The notes below the pieces were generated by a model. It did not search any database and had not been told where the DNA came from. It worked only from the letters and a program-made list of their open reading frames with translations. Position numbers and translations under genes: made by a program. Of a DNA stretch of 64,000 nt, positions 26,723 to 36,765 are shown one piece after another. The DNA is from Chitinophagaceae bacterium (GTDB taxonomy: Bacteria; Bacteroidota; Bacteroidia; Chitinophagales; Chitinophagaceae), in contig JADKJV010000027.1 of assembly GCA_016720825.1 (NCBI GenBank), positions 1 to 64,000 of the forward strand, given 5' to 3'. The first letter of the stretch is position 1. Each line of letters opens with the position of its first letter.

Positions 26723-29700
26723 ATGCAACGACTCCTCCTCCCACTCATCCTTTGCTTTAGCCTCTATACTTCTTCCCAGCCAATAGATTCCAAAGTTTAC
26801 AACAACCTCCGCTGGCGCATGATCGGCCCCCACCGCGGCAGCCGCACCGTTGGCGCTGTAGGCGTACCCCAGCAACCCAACGTATTTTATATCGGCGTGA
26901 ATAACGGCGGTGTGTGGAAGACCACCGATTATGGCAGGACCTGGCTCCCCATCTTTGATGACCAGCCAACCGGTTCTGTAGGTGATGTGGCAGTAGCACC
27001 CTCCAATCCGGATGTGGTGTATGTGGGTTGCGGTGAAGGATTGCAACGGCCGGATTTATCAGTGGGCAACGGCATGTATAAATCCACCGACGCAGGAAAA
27101 ACATGGAAACATCTTGGCCTGGACGATGCACAACAGATTGGTGGCTTAGCCATAGATCCGAAAAATGAGAACCGGATATTCGTTGCTGCATTGGGTCACC
27201 CTTACGGACCGAATCCGGAAAGAGGTGTGTACCGTTCCACTGACGGAGGAGCACACTGGGAAAAAGTTTTATATAAAGATGAAAACACAGGAGCCATTCA
27301 GGTTACGATTGACCCGAATGACCCGAATACCGTATATGCAGATTTATGGGCCGGCCGCAGGGTCCCTGGGAAAACGGTGCCTGGAACGGACCTGAGAGCG
27401 GATTATTCAAATCCACTGATGGCGGAACCACTTGGAAAAAACTGACCAATGGTTTACCCACTTTCGAACAGGGTCTTGGCCGTATCGGTTTTTGTATTGC
27501 ACCTTCCGACAGCAAAAGGATGTATGCCACTGTAGATGCCGGAAACCTCGGTGGTATCTATCGCAGTGATGATGCCGGTGAATCATGGAAAAGAATGGTG
27601 AGTGATAACCGGTACTGGGGACGTGCAGCAGATTTTGCGGAAGTGAAAGCCGATCCTAAAAATCCCGACATCGTTTATTCAGCTAATGTAGTTACCTGGA
27701 AAAGCACGGATGGTGCCAAAACCTGGAAAGCATTCCGTGGTGCACCCGGTGGTGATGATTACCACCGGATATGGATCAACCCCGATCAGCCCAATATCAT
27801 TTTAATCGCCAGTGACCAGGGCGCGATTATTACCGTGAATGGCGGTGAAAGTTTTTCAAGCTGGTATAACCAGCCTACGGCACAGTTTTACCATGTAAGC
27901 ACCGATAATGCATTTCCGTATAATGTTTACAGCGGCCAGCAGGAAAGCGGCTCTGTCAGCATTGCTTCCAGGGGAAATGACGGCCGCATCACTTTCCGTG
28001 AGTGGCATCCCGTTGGTGCAGAAGAATACGGATATATTGCTGCCGACCCGAAAGACCCGAACATCATTTACGGCGGTAAGATCTCGCGGTATGATAAAAG
28101 AACAGGACAAACCCAGAATATTTCACCGGAAGTGGGCCGTGGTGGCAAATACCGCTTCCTGAGAACAGCGCCGGTATTGTTCAATCCCATTGACCAGAAA
28201 ACTCTGTACTATGCCGGTAATGTATTATTCAAAACAACAGACGGCGGCAATCACTGGAATGTAATCAGTCCTGATCTCAGCCGCGAAAGCTGGGATATCC
28301 CGAAAGCGGTAGGTGTTTATACCAAAGAAGACATGAAGACCATGCCGCGCCGCGGTGTGATTTATACAGTGGCGCCTTCTTACGTTGACATCAACACCAT
28401 CTGGTGCGGTACAGATGACGGTCTCATCCATATCACCCGCGATGGCGGTAAAACCTGGAAGAATGTAACACCACCCGGACTGGAGTCCTGGAGTCAAATC
28501 TCATTAATGGATGCAAGTCATACCAGCGCACTGACAGTTTATGCAGCCGTTAACCGCATCCGCTGCGACGACATGCGCCCGCATATTTACAAAACAACAG
28601 ATGGCGGCAATACCTGGAAAGAAATTGTAAATGGTTTACCAAATGATCCCATTAATGTGGTTCGGGAAGATCCCAAAAAAAAGGTTTGTTGTTTGCAGGA
28701 TCAGAGCGGGCTGTTTATTTTTCTGTTGATGACGGAGAAAACTGGCAATCATTAAGACTGAACATGCCTGCCACATCCATTCGTGATCTTGTCATTAAAG
28801 ATGATGACCTGGTGATTGGTACGCATGGACGCAGTTTCTGGATCCTGGATAATTTTTCCCTGCTGAGACAGGTGAATGAATCAACCAAAACCACTTTCAT
28901 CAAACTGTTCAAACCCGCTCCTGCATTTCGTGTTCGCTGGAATATGAATACCGATACACCCCTCCCACCCGATGAACCATCCGGCGACAATCCACCTGAT
29001 GGTGCAATCATTGATTATTACCTGCAGGGGATATGACGCATCTGGCCCTGGAGATCCGGGATATGAAAAATAATATTATCAGGCGTTATACCACTGACGA
29101 TACCTTATATAAAATCCCGGCCGATAATACACCGCCTTACTGGATCAGGCCGCAACAGATTCTTTCTAAAAAAGCAGGCATGAACCGTTTTGTTTGGGAC
29201 CTGCACTATGATCCGCTGAATGTACCTGCCGGTTATCCGATTGCAGCAACTTATATGAATACTGCGCCCAATCCCACTTCCCCCTGGGTATTACCGGGTA
29301 AATACATTGTGTCGCTCAGCGCCACACAATCCGATGTGGGTGACCAGTTCCGTGATACGATAGAAATCAAAATGGACCCAAGGGTAAGAACCACTGCAGC
29401 AGGTTTAAAACAACTCCACGATCTTTCACTGGAATGTTACCAGCTCCGCAAGGCCAGCATGGATCTGCAGCTGGAAGTTCACCAGTTCCGTGCGATGCTG
29501 CAATCGAATTTAACCAGTGCCCCTGTTACCGTAGCCAATAAACTCGGCCCGCTGGAACGTGAATGCGGTGAACTGGAAAATACTTTACCGGGCAGCACAA
29601 AGCCCAGTTTTGGAAGGATGGTACAGACATTTGCAACCATCTACGGCGTACTGGATGACAGTGATGATGCTCCCACCAGCCAGGTCATTGATGCAGAAAA

Positions 29701-29773
29701 CAATGCCAGGAAACAGCTGGAGGAATTAAAAAAACAGTGGGGTATCCTGAAACAAAAAATCCAAAACCCATAA
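26723..29773 (+). CDS. Sortilin/BNR-repeat secreted protein (three frameshifts)
   Basis: About 1015 residues after repair: a secreted beta-propeller protein of the VPS10/sortilin-like, glycosyl-hydrolase-annotated BNR group. A short signal peptide (LLLPLILCFSLYTSSQ) leads into LRWRMIGPHRGSRTVGAVG, then repeated Asp-box motifs: KTTDYGRTW, KSTDAGKTW, RSTDGGAHW, KSTDGGTTW, ITRDGGKTW, KTTDGGNTW. A conserved C-terminal part (residues 760-1000) has GTHGRSFWILDN and RFVWDLHYDP. The frame breaks near 27359, 28682 (an 8-A run) and 29032 (a G run); one added base at each restores the family sequence. Its ligand or substrate is unknown. Confidence 0.85.
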
Positions 29774-29777
29774 TAAT

Positions 29778-29861
29778 AAATCCCAAAAAACAAAATCCAA
29801 ATCCCAAACTCATAGCTACCAGGCTTGCCGTTTGGGATTTGGATTTTGGAATTTGGGATTT
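29778..29861. repeat. CCCAAATCC/GGATTTGGG palindrome
   Basis: Two 32-base arms (29778-29809 and 29830-29861) are near-perfect inverses built from AATCCCAAA/AAATCCAAATCCC words, with a 20-base loop. It follows the BNR gene and could end its transcription. Confidence 0.8.
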
Positions 29862-29980
29862 TATCAAAAAAGTATGACATAAGTTTAAGGCAATTAGGGC
29901 TCAAGAACAGTTTCTTTTCAAATCATCTATTACTCGCTGTCTTACAATATGTTAAACTCAAACACCAACCCGTATTCCAC

Positions 29981-30011
29981 TTTGAAAAGAGCCCCCAAAT
30001 CCTTACCTTTG
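29981..30011 (+). promoter_or_regulatory. Textbook Bacteroidota promoter of the alpha-oxoamine synthase gene
   Basis: TTTG at 29981-29984, a 19-base spacer and TACCTTTG at 30004-30011 match the -33/-7 consensus of Bacteroidota sigma-70 promoters exactly. The expected start of transcription is about 50 bases ahead of the ATG at 30068. Confidence 0.8.
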
Positions 30012-30067
30012 CGCCATTCAGAAATCAGCGTTGGTTAGTTCCCAACGCTTCTAAAAAAGCAAACGCT

Positions 30068-31333
30068 ATGGCAGACATCTTTGAAAAATTATTGAAAAAT
30101 TACGGCCCGCTCGGCCAGCATCGTGAGAGAGCACACGGTTACTTTGCTTTCCCCAAACTGGAAGGAGAGATTGGCAACCGGATGAAATTCCGCGGTAAGG
30201 AAATGATTGTATGGAGTCTCAATAACTATCTCGGCCTTGCGAACCACCCCGAAGTAAGAAAAGCAGATGCACAAGGTGCTGCCGACTATGGTCTGGCCCT
30301 GCCCATGGGTGCACGTATGATGAGCGGAAATTCCAACCTGCACGAACAACTGGAAGCTGAATTAGCCGCATTTGAAATGAAAGAAGATGCAGCCCTGCTG
30401 AACTACGGTTACCAGGGAATGGTGAGTATTATTGATTCTTTATGCGGCAGGCATGATGTGATTGTATATGATGCCGAAAGCCATGCATGCATCATTGATG
30501 GTCTCCGTCTCCACCCCGGCCACCGTTATGTTTATAAACATAACGACATGGCTGATTTTGAAAAACAATTACAACGTGCTACTGCCTTAGTCGAAAAACA
30601 AAAAGCCGGTGGTATCCTTGTTATCACAGAAGGCGTTTTTGGTATGGCGGGCGACCAGGGCAACCTGAAAGAAATCGCTGCACTGAAAGACAAATATTCA
30701 TTCCGCCTGCTGGTGGATGATGCACACGGTTTTGGTACACTCGGTGAAACCGGTGCCGGTGCCGGTGAAGCACAGGGTGTGCAGGATAAAATTGATCTCT
30801 ACTTCTCTACTTTCGCCAAATCCATGGCCTCGATCGGTGCGTTTGTTGCAGGCGACAAAAATATCATTGATTATATCCGTTACAATATCCGCTCACAGAT
30901 CTTCGCTAAAAGTTTACCGATGCCGCTGGTGGTGGGTAACCTGAAAAGACTGGAGCTGCTGAAAACGGTTCCTGCCCTCAAAGCCAAATTATGGGAAAAT
31001 GCACTGAAACTGCAGGCAGGACTGAAAGAACGCGGATTTGATATTGGTAAAACCGATTCAGTAGTTACCCCGGTATACATGACCGGTGGTGTTGAAGAAG
31101 CTACAGCGATCGTAATGGACATCCGCGAGAATTATAATATTTTCTGCTCCATTGTGGTATATCCTGTAATCCCGAAAGGACATATTATTTACCGCCTGAT
31201 ACCCACTTCAGTGCATACCGACGAAGATATCCAACGCACACTGGAAGCCTTCTCTGCCACGAAGAAAAAACTGGATGCGGGCGAGTACAAAGTGGACGCC
31301 ATTCCCGATATGGCCGACACCAAAGCCCGTTAA
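30068..31333 (+). CDS. PLP-dependent alpha-oxoamine synthase (serine palmitoyltransferase / KBL family)
   Basis: A 421-residue PLP enzyme that condenses an amino acid with an acyl-CoA or acyl-ACP. Seen motifs are WSLNNYLGLANHPEVR, the PLP-stacking His region YDAESHACIIDG, the Asp-His pair in VDDAHGFGTLGETG, and the Schiff-base Lys in STFAKSMASIGAF. Length and the MADIFEKLLKNYGPLGQH start fit the Bacteroidota form usually annotated as serine palmitoyltransferase, the first step of sphingolipid synthesis; glycine C-acetyltransferase or KAPA synthase are the alternatives. I use ATG 30068 because the promoter lies just upstream. A strong terminator follows at 31360. Confidence 0.85.
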   Translation: MADIFEKLLKNYGPLGQHRERAHGYFAFPKLEGEIGNRMKFRGKEMIVWSLNNYLGLANHPEVRKADAQGAADYGLALPMGARMMSGNSNLHEQLEAELAAFEMKEDAALLNYGYQGMVSIIDSLCGRHDVIVYDAESHACIIDGLRLHPGHRYVYKHNDMADFEKQLQRATALVEKQKAGGILVITEGVFGMAGDQGNLKEIAALKDKYSFRLLVDDAHGFGTLGETGAGAGEAQGVQDKIDLYFSTFAKSMASIGAFVAGDKNIIDYIRYNIRSQIFAKSLPMPLVVGNLKRLELLKTVPALKAKLWENALKLQAGLKERGFDIGKTDSVVTPVYMTGGVEEATAIVMDIRENYNIFCSIVVYPVIPKGHIIYRLIPTSVHTDEDIQRTLEAFSATKKKLDAGEYKVDAIPDMADTKAR

Positions 31334-31359
31334 ACTGGTTTTACAGCAATAAATTCCTC

Positions 31360-31386
31360 AAACCCCGCCCTTCTGCGGGGTTTTTT
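31360..31386 (+). terminator. Rho-independent terminator
   Basis: AAACCCCGC and GCGGGGTTT form a 9-base-pair stem with a 6-base loop, followed by TTT, 27 bases after the stop at 31333. Confidence 0.9.
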
Positions 31387-31448
31387 ATGTGTACGGCAAA
31401 GCCATTCCCCTGCTTTACAGTACATTTATAGCCTTAAAATACTCCTTT

Positions 31449-33631
31449 ATGCGTATGCGTTCATTGCTATTCTTACTGTTCCTGCTCCCGTTTGCAGCTA
31501 TCGCACAGAAAAAAGATATTACCCTTGAAGACATTTATAAAAAGGGCACTTTCCGCGGCGAACCCGTCAGGGCTGAATTCCCCGGTGCCAAAGAAGAACC
31601 AGAGGTCAGCACCAAAGACCTGAAAGATGAAGCCGGCAAACCTTTTGGCCAGGCGGATGAAACTATCACCAATCCGGTCAATGCCAATTGGGTACTGTTC
31701 CGGAAAAATACAGAAGGGATCTACCGCCGTTCTTCCAAATCATTTGTTTATCTCTATGATGTAAATAATAAACAACTGACCAAACTGGAAAACGAAAAGA
31801 TCCTCCACCCTTCTTTTTCGCCCGATGGCAGCAAGATCGCGTATGTGAAAAGCAATAACCTGTATGTGTATGACATTGCCACCAAATCAACCAAAGCGGT
31901 TACTACCGATGGTAAATGGAATTTTATCATCAACGGAAACTGTGACTGGGTATATGAAGAAGAATTTGAATTTACACAGGCATACGACTGGAGCCCCAAA
32001 GGCAACTTCATTTCTTATTACCGTTTTGATGAATCAGAAGTAAAAGAATACCAGTTTACCCAATTTGACAACGCTTACAACAAGCAATACACTTATAAAT
32101 ACCCCAAGGCCGGTGAGCAGAATTCAAAAGTGGAAATCCATATTTATAATGTGGGTACCGGCAGTGATGTAAAAGCACAGTATGAACAGGGTGACATTTA
32201 CATCCCCCGTACCAAATGGACCAAAGACGACAATACACTCGTTGTATACTGGATGAACCGCCACCAGGATGACCTGAAATTACTGGCTACAAATGCTTCC
32301 TCTGGTGCGAGCAGTGTTTTGTACGAAGAGAAGAACAAATACTTTGTGGAAATTAATGACGACTGGTGGTACCTGAAAGACGGAAAGAACTTTATGTTCA
32401 CCAGCGAAATGAACGGCTATCGCCACCTGTATCTCTACAGCCTGGATGGTAAAACGAAAACACAAATCACCAAAGGGAATTTTGAAGTAACGGATGTGAA
32501 TGGGGTGGATGAAACCAATAAAAGGATTTTCTTCACTATGGCTTATCCCCGTCCCATGGACCGCAACCTGTTTGTAACTGATTTTGCAGGTAAGAAAACC
32601 TACCAGCTTACACAGGGTGAAGCCTGGCACCGGGTGGAACTGAACGACAGTTTTACACAATATTTTGATTACCGTTCTGATATCAATACACCGCAGACTG
32701 TTACGCTGAATGATATTGTAGTAAGCAAGAAGAAAGATATCAGCAGCAGCCCGGTAAAAGTGCTTACGGAAAATAAAAAGCTGCAGGACAAACTCGGCGA
32801 ATATGCTGTAGGTAAAGCTGAATTCATCAAGATCCCCAATAGTAAAGGCGATACCCTGAACGGCTGGATGCTGAAACCTTCCAATTTTGATCCGGCTAAG
32901 AAATACCCGGTACTGTTCTGCAACTATGGTGGCCCCGGCTCCCAGCAGGTGACCAATCGTTTCGGATCAGTGAGTATGTGGCACCAGTTGCTGGCGGAAA
33001 GAGGTTTTATCGTGGTGAGTGTTGACAATACCGGTACCGGTTTCCGCGGGGAGGAATTCAAAAAGAAAACTTACCTGCAACTCGGCAAGTTTGAAATTGA
33101 AGACCAGATTGACGCCGCGAAATACATGGGCAATCTTTCATTTGTTGATAAAAACAATATCGGTCACTGGGGCTGGAGCTTTGGTGGTTTCATGAGCGCA
33201 CTCGCAATCACCAAGGGCAATGAAGTGTTCAGTGCGGCAGTATCGGTTGCACCGGTTACCAACTGGCGCTACTATGATAATATTTATACGGAAAGGTATA
33301 TGCGCACACCGCAGGAAAATGCCAAAGGCTATGATGATAATTCACCCATCAATTTCACCGACAGGATCAAGGGAAATACCTGATCATCCATGGCATGGCA
33401 GATGACAATGTGCACTTCCAGAACGCCACACAGATGATCACCGCGCTGGTAAAAAGCAATATTGATTTTGAAAGTGCTTATTACCCCAATAAAAACCATG
33501 GTATCTCCGGTGGCATGGACAACACGACCTTCCATCTCTGGAGCAAAATGACAAACTGGATCATTGAAAACCTGGGCAACGAAAATACACGGGTGTACAG
33601 CGAACCGGTTAAACAACCCAAAGCATTTTAA
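31449..33631 (+). CDS. S9 family dipeptidyl peptidase IV (one frameshift)
   Basis: A 726-residue secreted prolyl dipeptidase after repair. ATG 31449 opens a signal peptide (MRMRSLLFLLFLLPFAAIAQ). The DPP-IV beta-propeller includes the double-Glu motif DWVYEEEFEFTQAYDWSP, which binds the substrate N-terminus. The alpha/beta-hydrolase domain has NYGGPGSQQVTNRF, the nucleophile Ser in GHWGWSFGGFMSALA, the Asp in GMADDNVHF and the His in YYPNKNHGISG. The frame breaks near 33376 at GGAAATACC; one more A gives IKGKYLIIHGMADDN. With the other exported peptidases here it fits a proteolytic, protein-feeding lifestyle. Confidence 0.92.
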
Positions 33632-33652
33632 ACTGGAATTGTATTAAAAAAT

Positions 33653-33745
33653 AAAAAATCCCAAATCACAAATTCCAAATCCCAAACTTCACCACTGCTT
33701 AACCAGGTTAGAAGTTTGGGATTTGGATTTATATTTTGGATTTTT
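33653..33745. repeat. CCCAAATCC/GGATTTGGG palindrome (second copy)
   Basis: Arms 33653-33690 and 33711-33745 are inverse copies of the AATCCCAAAT/CCAAATCCCAAACTTC words, with a 20-base loop. It follows the DPP-IV stop by 21 bases. Confidence 0.75.
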
Positions 33746-33820
33746 CTACACTTGAGATTGCATATAGAATATGCAGAGAAAATCATCTAAAGTTGACGTA
33801 TATGTTAATTAATTTTACAT

Positions 33821-33852
33821 AAAAAAAGTCCCCCGGGTAGATACCAGGGGGC
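33821..33852 (-). terminator. CCCCC/GGGGG hairpin with poly-A flank
   Basis: CCCCC (33830-33834) pairs with GGGGG (33847-33851), and GGTA with TACC inside, around a two-base loop. It is preceded by seven A, so on the minus strand it looks like an intrinsic terminator followed by seven T; on the plus strand it would be a leader hairpin 37 bases before a short ORF. No minus-strand gene lies close upstream. Confidence 0.5.
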
Positions 33853-33887
33853 CTAATCAAAAACCATTAACCATTAAACCTTATCCT

Positions 33888-33998
33888 ATGAAAATTCAGA
33901 GCCAATATCCGATAAAATTTAAAACCACAACATTTTTTTTAAAGTTTTTTTTACCGAATGATAACAATCATGTACAAATCCGGGCAAATCCGAATTAA
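33888..33998 (+). CDS. Possible 36-residue leader or remnant ORF
   Basis: ATG 33888 follows an A/T/C-rich leader (ACCATTAACCATTAAACCTTATCCT) that resembles the segment ahead of many Bacteroidota SusC-type genes. It encodes 36 residues starting MKIQSQYPIKFK, then a stretch FFLKFFL coded by two runs of eight T, and ends at TAA 33998. I do not recognise it. It may be a microprotein, an attenuator-type leader, or the stub of a lost gene; the T runs also make indels likely. Confidence 0.3.
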   Translation: MKIQSQYPIKFKTTTFFLKFFLPNDNNHVQIRANPN

Positions 33999-34034
33999 TT
34001 CTACAAAACCTCGAACTATCATTATATTTATACA

Positions 34035-34056
34035 TCACCGCAAACGTTTGCGGTGA
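34035..34056. promoter_or_regulatory. Perfect 22-base LacI-type operator palindrome
   Basis: TCACCGCAAACGTTTGCGGTGA is described here by its halves: 11 bases TCACCGCAAAC and their exact inverse. The GCAAAC-GTTTGC core with a central CG is the hallmark of LacI/PurR-family operators. It lies 44 bases before the ubiX ATG at 34100 and 37 bases after the short ORF. No LacI-family gene is in the window. Confidence 0.65.
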
Positions 34057-34099
34057 CACATAATTGCGAACTTTATATCCTATCATTGGTTGTAATAAT

Positions 34100-34657
34100 A
34101 TGAAGAAAGCAGTCATTGCCATCACAGGAGCCAGCGGTTCCATTTATGCAGCTTCCCTGCTGAAAAAACTCAGTAGCCTTAAAGGTCAATGGGATGAAAT
34201 CAGCCTGCTGATGAGCACCAATGCGAAAGAAGTTTGGAAAACAGAACTGGAAAATGAATCCTGGAAAGACTTACCATTCAGGCATTATGGTTCTATGGAT
34301 TTCAATGCACCTTTTGCTTCCGGATCCGGCCGCTATGATACCATGATCATCATTCCCTGCTCAATGGGAACCTTAGGCAGGATAGCCACTGGTGTTTCTA
34401 ACGACCTGCTCACCCGTGCAGCAGATGTAATACTAAAAGAAAGAAGGAAGCTGATTTGTGTAGTGAGGGATACGCCTTACAATCTCATTCATATCCGTAA
34501 TATGGAAACGATCACACTGGCCGGGGGAATCATCTGCCCTGCCAGCCCGTCTTTCTACAGCAAACCAGCCACGTTTGAAGACCTCGCATCAACAGTCACA
34601 GACCGTGTGCTTGACCTGGCCGGATTTGATATCCAGTCATTCCGCTGGGGCAGCTGA
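34100..34657 (+). CDS. ubiX: UbiX-like flavin prenyltransferase
   Basis: A 185-residue enzyme that prenylates FMN to make the cofactor of UbiD decarboxylases. The start KKAVIAITGASGSIYAASLLKKL, the phosphate-binding AFASGSGRYDTMIIIPCSMGTLGRIATGVSNDLLTRAADV region (read here as overlapping short motifs) and RKLICVVRDTPYNLIHIRNM are family-typical. No ubiD lies nearby. I use ATG 34100 (MKKAVIAI) instead of a start 12 codons upstream. It faces the membrane protein gene at 34659, leaving one base between the stops. Confidence 0.93.
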   Translation: MKKAVIAITGASGSIYAASLLKKLSSLKGQWDEISLLMSTNAKEVWKTELENESWKDLPFRHYGSMDFNAPFASGSGRYDTMIIIPCSMGTLGRIATGVSNDLLTRAADVILKERRKLICVVRDTPYNLIHIRNMETITLAGGIICPASPSFYSKPATFEDLASTVTDRVLDLAGFDIQSFRWGS

Positions 34658-34658
34658 T

Positions 34659-36098
34659 TTATTTCTTTTGCTGGAAAGGGGAAAAACCCACAGAGAACAT
34701 TACACCCGCACTGTTCAGTTTTACTTTACCCAGGCCTACACCACTCATGGGAAGTTTTACATAAGGTTCAGCAGAAATGCTGAATGACTTACCCAGTTTA
34801 CGGGTATACCCTGCACTGAGATCAAGTACAGAGAAATAATGCTTGTTTTTATTTGTGATACTGTAACTGCGGTTAACAACAGGACCGGATATAACAGGTT
34901 TGTAGAAATAGGTATACGTTTCGCTTTTCATGAGGTAGGATGAAAGCCCGGCACCTGCAAACCAACTATGCTGTTTCGCCCCGCCAAAATGATAAGTGAG
35001 CAGCACAGGTATCTCATACACTTTGCAATTGCCATCAATAGATTGCAGGTTGGGATAATAACTGTAGAATGCCGCATTACCATGATACGCATCCGGGGGC
35101 GCTGTATATTCCTTCCTTGCTGTGAAGAACCCTGCACGAATGCCCAGCTTACCTTTATAAATATATCCGATACCACCACCCACTGCCAGTTTCAACGCAC
35201 CGGCATTACCGGAATTGGAGGTATAGCTTACATCAGGAGCCGCTGATGCAAAGACAAAGAAATGACTGGTCTTTTTGCTTTTCGTTTTCGCCGTTTTACT
35301 GTTTTCAGGTTTGGGTACAGTTTTATTCTCTTCTTTAACAGAAGGGATAACAGGCTCAGCCGCTTTTACAGGTTCAACAGGTTTGTTACTGGCCAGTGAC
35401 TGGTCACTGGAAGCAGGTGTTGTTTGCGCGCTGAAATTATTATCCTGCGTAATCACCGCGGAGTTAGCCGGCTTGTTAGTCGCAGCTTTATGCATGGAAG
35501 GCTGGTCCATGCTAACAGACATCTGCTGATCCTGCACAGTGATTGTACGGCTCTTGTTTGAAGAAAGTTTTACAGGGGACGGATTAAAGGAATGGCTGTT
35601 ACGTTGTTTCACCGCAACAGCGTTTGTTGTTAAGGAATAATTATTTGTACCTGTAGTCGCATTATTTGACGATGTAACATTGCCGGTAACTGGCTGTCCG
35701 GATCCGGTTGCAGCGGTATTTGGCTCTGTTTGTTTATTCGCTGTTACGGAAGAATTATTATCAGCGGGCACAACGCTTTCAGTACCGGATGCCTGGGTAT
35801 TATTCTCTTCAGCAGTTGTTTGTTTGGCATCAGTTGCCGGTTTGCCAGCCGGTGCAAATGCTGTGTTTACTGCAACAGCAGATTTACCCGAACGGAGTTT
35901 ATCATTCAGGAACCAGGCTGCACCACCCAGTAACAGGGCAAAAAGAATGAAGAAAAATACCCTTCTCTTCCTGTCTTTTTCCACGGGCATGTGTTTGTCA
36001 AGCATCTTCTCCATTTTTCCCCAGGCGTCTTCCTGGTAAACGGGGTGATGGTGCTCGGCGGCTTCCCTGATCTTATTATCGAATTCCTCAAACTGCAT
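34659..36098 (-). CDS. Sigma-linked membrane protein with outer-membrane-type barrel domain
   Basis: A 479-residue protein. The N-terminal 45 residues (FDNKIREAAEHHHPVYQEDAWGKME) are cytoplasmic and anti-sigma-like; a single transmembrane helix RRVFFFILFALLLGGAAWFL follows, then about 210 low-complexity Ser/Thr/Asn/Pro residues spanning the periplasm, then a C-terminal beta-barrel-like domain (PDVSYTSNSGNAG to VMFSVGFSPFQ). Its start overlaps the sigma factor gene by 11 bases, so the two are translationally coupled. The architecture suggests a one-protein link from outer envelope to the sigma factor, but the anti-sigma role is inference. Confidence 0.78.
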   Translation of the reverse strand: MQFEEFDNKIREAAEHHHPVYQEDAWGKMEKMLDKHMPVEKDRKRRVFFFILFALLLGGAAWFLNDKLRSGKSAVAVNTAFAPAGKPATDAKQTTAEENNTQASGTESVVPADNNSSVTANKQTEPNTAATGSGQPVTGNVTSSNNATTGTNNYSLTTNAVAVKQRNSHSFNPSPVKLSSNKSRTITVQDQQMSVSMDQPSMHKAATNKPANSAVITQDNNFSAQTTPASSDQSLASNKPVEPVKAAEPVIPSVKEENKTVPKPENSKTAKTKSKKTSHFFVFASAAPDVSYTSNSGNAGALKLAVGGGIGYIYKGKLGIRAGFFTARKEYTAPPDAYHGNAAFYSYYPNLQSIDGNCKVYEIPVLLTYHFGGAKQHSWFAGAGLSSYLMKSETYTYFYKPVISGPVVNRSYSITNKNKHYFSVLDLSAGYTRKLGKSFSISAEPYVKLPMSGVGLGKVKLNSAGVMFSVGFSPFQQKK

Positions 36099-36690
36099 TT
36101 CGGGCTTCCTGTATTATGTTCTGTTTATATAAAATCTTCTGCAACTGCCTGCGGGCTTTCGACAGGTTCGATTTGGAAGTACCTGTTGAAATCCTGAGGT
36201 GGTTGGAAATTTCCTCATGACTCAAACCGTCAATGACAAATAAATTGAAAACGGTCCGGTATCCGGGTGATAATTCCTGCACGGCCCGGATAATTTCCTC
36301 GCAGGATATTTTATCAATCGCATCGTCCTGGACGGTGGGCATATGATATCCCACATTATCAAGCTGCGTTACGACCTGATGTTTCTGGTTCTTCCTGAAA
36401 TGATCAATTGCCGTATACACCATTATTTTCCTGAGCCAGCCTTTGAAAGAACTGACCACATCAGCATATGCAGGACTATAATGGTGAATCTCGCGGAAAA
36501 TCTTGAGAAATCCGTCATTCAGGATTTCAACGGCATCCTCAGGACGACTCGTATAGCGATCACATATAGCCATGGCATAACCATAGAAAGAGCTGTATAA
36601 AATACGCTGGCTCTCCCTTTTGTTGAGTGAACATCCCTCAACATGGTAGGTTAATTCTTCGGCTGATAACAAGGTTGTGTGATCTTTCAT
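36088..36690 (-). CDS. ECF RNA polymerase sigma factor
   Basis: A 200-residue ECF-type sigma factor. Region 2 includes YGYAMAICDRYTSRPEDAVEILNDGFLKIFREI and FKGWLRKIMVYTAIDHFRKN; region 4 includes LSPGYRTVFNLFVIDGLSHEEISNHLRISTGTSKSNLSKARRQLQ. It would direct polymerase to a regulon set by its partner membrane protein, encoded directly downstream with an 11-base overlap. A weak promoter-like TACCTTGC lies upstream on the minus strand, so autoregulation cannot be judged. Confidence 0.93.
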   Translation of the reverse strand: MKDHTTLLSAEELTYHVEGCSLNKRESQRILYSSFYGYAMAICDRYTSRPEDAVEILNDGFLKIFREIHHYSPAYADVVSSFKGWLRKIMVYTAIDHFRKNQKHQVVTQLDNVGYHMPTVQDDAIDKISCEEIIRAVQELSPGYRTVFNLFVIDGLSHEEISNHLRISTGTSKSNLSKARRQLQKILYKQNIIQEARNAV

Positions 36691-36765
36691 CTTACAATCG
36701 CAAAACAGGGCCTGTTGGTTGCCCGCAGAGCAAGGTAGAGAATATTTTTCCCTGCCCCCAAAAAA

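Noticed and set aside
26723..29773. Pseudogene call for the BNR protein
   Set aside because: Three one-base deletions all sit in or near homopolymers or repeated bases and the rest of the protein is well kept, so sequence error is more likely.
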